Source: Oceanospirillaceae bacterium (GTDB lineage: Bacteria > Pseudomonadota > Gammaproteobacteria > Pseudomonadales > Oceanobacteraceae). From it: a stretch of DNA of 64,000 nt. Positions 61,828 through 64,000 of the stretch are shown here, in pieces. The position numbers were made by a program, and so were the translations under genes. Under the pieces are notes generated by a model. The model was not told the DNA's origin. It was given only the letters and a program-made list of their open reading frames with translations, and did no database searches. The stretch lies in contig PBNY01000051.1 of the NCBI GenBank assembly GCA_002723385.1, positions 1-64,000 of the forward strand, in the 5' to 3' direction. Positions within the stretch are counted from its first letter, which is position 1. The number at the start of each line of letters is the position of its first letter.

Positions 61828-63240
61828 ATGGAGCAAGCAGTGGTAACCACACAACAGGCAAGTGAACGATTGGCTGACTCGCGACGAGCGGGGGTGTTGC
61901 TGCACCCTACGTCATTGCCTTCCGGGAAACTGGATGACGATGCCTGGCGCTTTATCGACTGGATGGAAGCGGCTCATTTGACCGTTTGGCAAATGTTGCC
62001 GCTGACGCAACCGGCGGATGGACTGTCGCCGTATCAAAGCATTTCAGCGATGGCGCTGAATCCGGCCTTGCTGCCTGACAATTGGGAAGCGGAGCTGGCT
62101 GGCGAAACGCTGCAATCATTTCTGGCCAACCCGCCGTCCTGGCTGGCGGATTACAGCTGTTTTTGTGTCTTGCGCGAGCGTTTTGACCGCATCAGCTGGA
62201 ACGAATGGCCGAATCCGTACAAATATCGGGAGCCGTCAGCCCTGGCGGAGCTTGAATCAGAATGTGCAGACGAGCTGCTGTTTATCCGCAAACAGCAATG
62301 CGCCTTGATCGACCGCTGGCAGCGCTTGCGTCAGTACGCCAATGGCAAGGGCATTCAGCTGTTTGGTGATATCCCCATTTTCGTCGCCTATGACAGTGTA
62401 GATGTCTGGTGTCATCCGGAAGATTTCAAACTCGACGACGAGTTGCATCCCTGGGTTGTGGCGGGTGTGCCGCCGGATTATTTCTCTGAAACTGGCCAGC
62501 GCTGGGGCAACCCGCATTACAACTGGCAGGCGATGCAGCAAAACGAATTCTACTGGTGGCAAAAGCGGCTGGACTGGAGCCTGTCGCTGTTTGACCTGAT
62601 TCGCATTGATCATTTCCGTGGTCTGGAAGCCTGTTGGGAAATCAGGGCTGAAGAACCAACGGCCATCAACGGCGAGTGGGTCAGGGTACCGGGGAACGAA
62701 CTGCTGACGGCGCTGCAGTCGCGTTACACTCCGCTGCCTTTGATCGCGGAAGATCTCGGTATGATCACCCCGGAAGTGGTGGCGTTGAAGAATGCCTTCG
62801 ACCTGCCGGGGATGTCGGTGCTGCAATTTGGTTTTAACGGTCTTCCCGACAATCCGCACGCGCTGAACGAACAAGTTGTCAATTCCGTCGTGTATACAGG
62901 AACCCACGACAATGAGACCGCGTTGGGCTGGTGGCAGGGCATTCATGAACATCATCATCGCGAATGGATCATGAGCCAGCTGGATGCCGACGTGGGTGCG
63001 ATGCCTTGGCCACTGATCAAGGCAGCCATGCAGTCACCTGCGTGCATGGCAATGGTGCCGTTGCAGGATTTCCTCGGGCTGGATAATCAGGCCCGTATGA
63101 ATGTCCCTGGCACTGTAGAGAACAACTGGCTCTGGCAGTATCAGCCGCATGATCTGAATTCGGAGCTGGCCAATCGAATTGCTCAGCTGGTGGATGCTCA
63201 CCAGCGTTATCCAATAGAGGCCGAGAATGGCGAACACTGA
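61828..63240 (+). CDS. malQ: 4-alpha-glucanotransferase
   Basis: 470 aa; GVLLHPTSLPSG, LFGDIPIFVAYDSVDVW, IRIDHFRGLEACWEI, LIAEDLGMITPEV, YTGTHDNET. Confidence 0.95.
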   Translation: MEQAVVTTQQASERLADSRRAGVLLHPTSLPSGKLDDDAWRFIDWMEAAHLTVWQMLPLTQPADGLSPYQSISAMALNPALLPDNWEAELAGETLQSFLANPPSWLADYSCFCVLRERFDRISWNEWPNPYKYREPSALAELESECADELLFIRKQQCALIDRWQRLRQYANGKGIQLFGDIPIFVAYDSVDVWCHPEDFKLDDELHPWVVAGVPPDYFSETGQRWGNPHYNWQAMQQNEFYWWQKRLDWSLSLFDLIRIDHFRGLEACWEIRAEEPTAINGEWVRVPGNELLTALQSRYTPLPLIAEDLGMITPEVVALKNAFDLPGMSVLQFGFNGLPDNPHALNEQVVNSVVYTGTHDNETALGWWQGIHEHHHREWIMSQLDADVGAMPWPLIKAAMQSPACMAMVPLQDFLGLDNQARMNVPGTVENNWLWQYQPHDLNSELANRIAQLVDAHQRYPIEAENGEH

Positions 63241-64000
63241 GACCGCTGAACACATTAGTGATTTCGAACACCTGCAACGGTTGCAGACCGGGTTGCATCA
63301 TGACCCGTTCCTGTTTCTTGGCTGTCATCCGGCTGGTGATAGCTGGATTATCCGCTCATGGCTGCCGATGGCTGAGCAAGTCTGGGTTGGTGATCATGCA
63401 CTGACCCGGTTGGGAGACACCGGCTGTTTTGCCGTGACACTGACGGATCAACAACGTCAGGCATTACCGCAGCATTACGAAGTACGCTGGCAGGAAGGGG
63501 ACGATGAGATTCACACCATGGTGTCGCCATGGACCTTCTGGCCGCAGTTGGGCGAGCTGGATTTACACCTGTTTGCCGAAGGCCGACACTGGAATATTCA
63601 CCAGCACCTCGGCGCCCAGCTGAAAACCCTGAACGGTGTTGAAGGTGTGTTGTTTGCGGTCTGGGCACCTTCCGCAACCCGCGTCTCTGTGGTCGGCTCA
63701 TTCAACAACTGGAACGGTCTGCGTCATCCGATGCGGGCACTCGGTGGTTCCGGTGTTTGGGAGCTGTTCATTCCGGGTCTGCACGCCGGAGACTTATACA
63801 AGTTTGAAATTCGCAACGAGCACACGGGCGACCTGCTGCTGAAAACTGACCCGTACGCCCGTTATATGGAAAAGCGTCCGGACAACAGCTCCGTGGTGTT
63901 CGACAGCCAGCATCAATGGTCGGATGCGGAATGGATGCGCGAGCGCGATTATTTTGAGTGGCAGCACCGTCCGATCAGCATTTACGAGGTGCATCTCGGT
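63227..64000 (+). CDS. glgB: 1,4-alpha-glucan branching enzyme (partial, runs off window)
   Basis: Read directly from sequence, not in the ORF track: MANTETAEHISDFEHLQRLQTGLHHDPFLFLGCHPAG...FAVWAPSATRVSVVGSFNNWNGLRHPM...SIYEVHLG; overlaps malQ by 14 bp. Confidence 0.93.
   Translation, partial: MANTETAEHISDFEHLQRLQTGLHHDPFLFLGCHPAGDSWIIRSWLPMAEQVWVGDHALTRLGDTGCFAVTLTDQQRQALPQHYEVRWQEGDDEIHTMVSPWTFWPQLGELDLHLFAEGRHWNIHQHLGAQLKTLNGVEGVLFAVWAPSATRVSVVGSFNNWNGLRHPMRALGGSGVWELFIPGLHAGDLYKFEIRNEHTGDLLLKTDPYARYMEKRPDNSSVVFDSQHQWSDAEWMRERDYFEWQHRPISIYEVHLG

Overview
This 64 kb window is a gene-dense chromosomal segment from a gammaproteobacterium. The gene order (trpE..trpGDC-crp-osmC-speD, holA-lptE-leuS, mpl-ubiX) looks Oceanospirillales/Pseudomonadales-like. 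Most of it is housekeeping: ppnN, purU, trpEGDC, crp, speD, ppa, fbp, mpl/ubiX, holA/lptE/leuS, 5-oxoprolinase, and a glycogen cluster glgC-GH57-malQ-glgB that runs off the right edge. I found no rRNA, tRNA, prophage, transposase or CRISPR array. The segments most worth a second look are: (1) a divergent photosensory pair at 25.6-27.2 kb, made of a MerR/LitR-like regulator that has lost the B12-ligand His and a short LOV protein; three TGTACA boxes lie between them, and the regulator appears to head an operon with rsmC and a TonB-dependent receptor; (2) a seven-copy, 88-89 bp tandem array of paired GTAG-headed hairpins (REP/BIME/REPIN-like) between a MalT-like LuxR gene and a LysR gene at 55.3-55.9 kb; (3) a TonB receptor / periplasmic binding protein / GacS-like hybrid kinase operon (28.0-33.1 kb); (4) a porin / FMN-binding / PepSY operon with two perfect inverted repeats upstream (49.9-52.6 kb); (5) a VolA-like lipase / DUF1302 / DUF1329 operon (3.2-9.6 kb); (6) a GGA-rich structured leader or sRNA candidate near 14.98-15.15 kb. 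Product calls come from reading the translated proteins; no database search was run.
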